Positions 5,151 through 5,944 of a stretch of 5,944 nt of DNA are shown in pieces. Within the stretch, counting starts at the first letter, position 1, and each line of letters opens with the position of its first letter. The notes below the pieces were generated by a model. The model had not been told where the DNA came from and did no database searches. It saw only the letters and a list, made by a program, of their open reading frames with translations. Origin of the DNA: Clostridiales bacterium (GTDB taxonomy: Bacteria; Bacillota; Clostridia; Christensenellales; Aristaeellaceae); NCBI GenBank assembly GCA_004554085.1, contig SFNY01000089.1, forward strand, positions 1 to 5,944, read 5' to 3'. Made by a program: the position numbers and the translations under genes.

Positions 5151-5944
5151 ACAATACCAGCAGTCCGCGATGGTTGTAGATGGAATCTCCTGTGTTCAGG
5201 TTCTTCATAGCCCGGTCAAGCGCCATAACGAGGGCAACCGCGCCGTCAACCTTTTCGGTGGATTTCTCCTTATCCAGCTTCAGATTGCCGGCGGGGTCTG
5301 TGCGAACGTATGCATTATCCATATTCCATCGCAGAACAGGATGCCCGCCGTGTGCCAGCTTGTGTTCCAGCACAATGCGCATCAGTTCCTTGGTCGGAGG
5401 AGACATGTCCTTGAAGCCCTGTCCGAAGGGAACCATCGTAAAGCCATCATCCTCCAGCGTCTGAACCATCATGGTCGCGTTCCATCTGTCGTGGGCAATT
5501 TCACGGATGTTGTACCGTTCACCCAGCTGGCAGATGAACTGCTCGATGAAGCCGTAATGCACGACGTTGCCCTCGGTGGTCTTGATAAAGCCCATCCGTG
5601 CCCACTGGTCATACGGCACGTGATCGCGTCGCACGCGCAGGGACAGCGTGTCCTCCGGAAGCCAGAAATAAGGAAGAACCCAATAAGGCTCCTCCTCGGA
5701 GGTCGGCGGGAATACCAGCACCAGCGCCGTAAGGTCAGAGGTGCTGGAAAGATCGAGTCCTGCATAACAGGCACGGCCTTCCAGCCAATACGGGTCCACA
5801 GTCCATCCGCATTCATCCCATTTATCCATGGGCATCCAGCGAACAGACTGCTTGACCCACTGGTTGAGACGCAGCTGGCGGAACATGTTCTCATCAGCGG
5901 GCGTCTCCAAAGCCTTCCTGTACGCGTCCCGGACTTTGTCTATT
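5149..5944 (-). CDS. Terminase large subunit, nuclease-domain part; 5' end outside window
   Basis: TerL is the ATP-driven motor and nuclease that packages phage DNA into the procapsid. Only the last 264 codons are present; the frame is open to the right edge, so the Walker A and B ATPase domain lies outside. A TTG at 5910 is not a start, because the family sequence continues upstream of it (RDAYRKALETPADENMFRQL). The linker FRQLRLNQWV and the W-rich stretch after it lead into the RNase H-like nuclease. Its metal-binding acidic residues are visible: the Asp of GLDLSSTSDLTAL (5754-5752), the Asp of AHDRWNA (5490-5488) and the Asp of EKVDGAVALVMA (5247-5245). The C-terminus SIYNHRGLLVL is a common ending in this group. 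The nuclease centre looks intact. No small subunit is seen; it would be expected upstream, beyond the right edge. Confidence 0.95.
   Translation of the reverse strand, partial: IDKVRDAYRKALETPADENMFRQLRLNQWVKQSVRWMPMDKWDECGWTVDPYWLEGRACYAGLDLSSTSDLTALVLVFPPTSEEEPYWVLPYFWLPEDTLSLRVRRDHVPYDQWARMGFIKTTEGNVVHYGFIEQFICQLGERYNIREIAHDRWNATMMVQTLEDDGFTMVPFGQGFKDMSPPTKELMRIVLEHKLAHGGHPVLRWNMDNAYVRTDPAGNLKLDKEKSTEKVDGAVALVMALDRAMKNLNTGDSIYNHRGLLVL

Overview
The window is a piece of the head-morphogenesis and DNA-packaging module of a tailed (HK97-fold) phage or prophage. All genes lie on the minus strand, so transcription runs from the right edge (5944) to the left edge (1). In transcription order they are: the C-terminal part of a terminase large subunit, cut by the right edge; a small HNH endonuclease; a portal protein; a C5-cytosine DNA methyltransferase; a ClpP-like prohead protease; and an HK97-type major capsid protein, cut by the left edge. 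The two edge genes are open at the window boundary.

The host is probably a low-to-mid G+C Gram-positive, most likely a gut-type Clostridia member. This is inferred from strong AGGAGG-type Shine-Dalgarno sequences before almost every gene, frequent GTG and TTG starts, fairly high G+C for a Firmicute, and protein sequences that read like those of Clostridia prophages. No host gene or attachment site is present, so neither the host nor the lysogenic state can be fixed from this window.

The genes are packed without real intergenic space. Stop codons overlap the next gene's Shine-Dalgarno or start codon: TerL/HNH gap 9 nt, HNH/portal 16 nt, portal/methyltransferase and methyltransferase/protease each share a TTGA start/stop overlap, protease/capsid 16 nt. 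This is one late operon. I saw no terminator, internal promoter, tRNA, CRISPR array or insertion sequence. No stretch over 300 bases lacks a gene.

Most of it forms one machine. TerL cuts and pumps DNA, with the HNH protein as a likely cutting partner. The portal is the entry channel, the capsid protein with its N-terminal delta domain builds the procapsid, and the protease matures it. The methyltransferase is the outlier: a DNA-modification gene set between portal and protease with no visible restriction partner, so it probably protects the phage genome from host restriction.

The two points most worth a second look are both in the methyltransferase. Its specificity region is a long array of about six degenerate modules. 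Just before it, a second reading frame encodes a sequence that resembles a separate conserved phage protein family, a possible case of overprinting.
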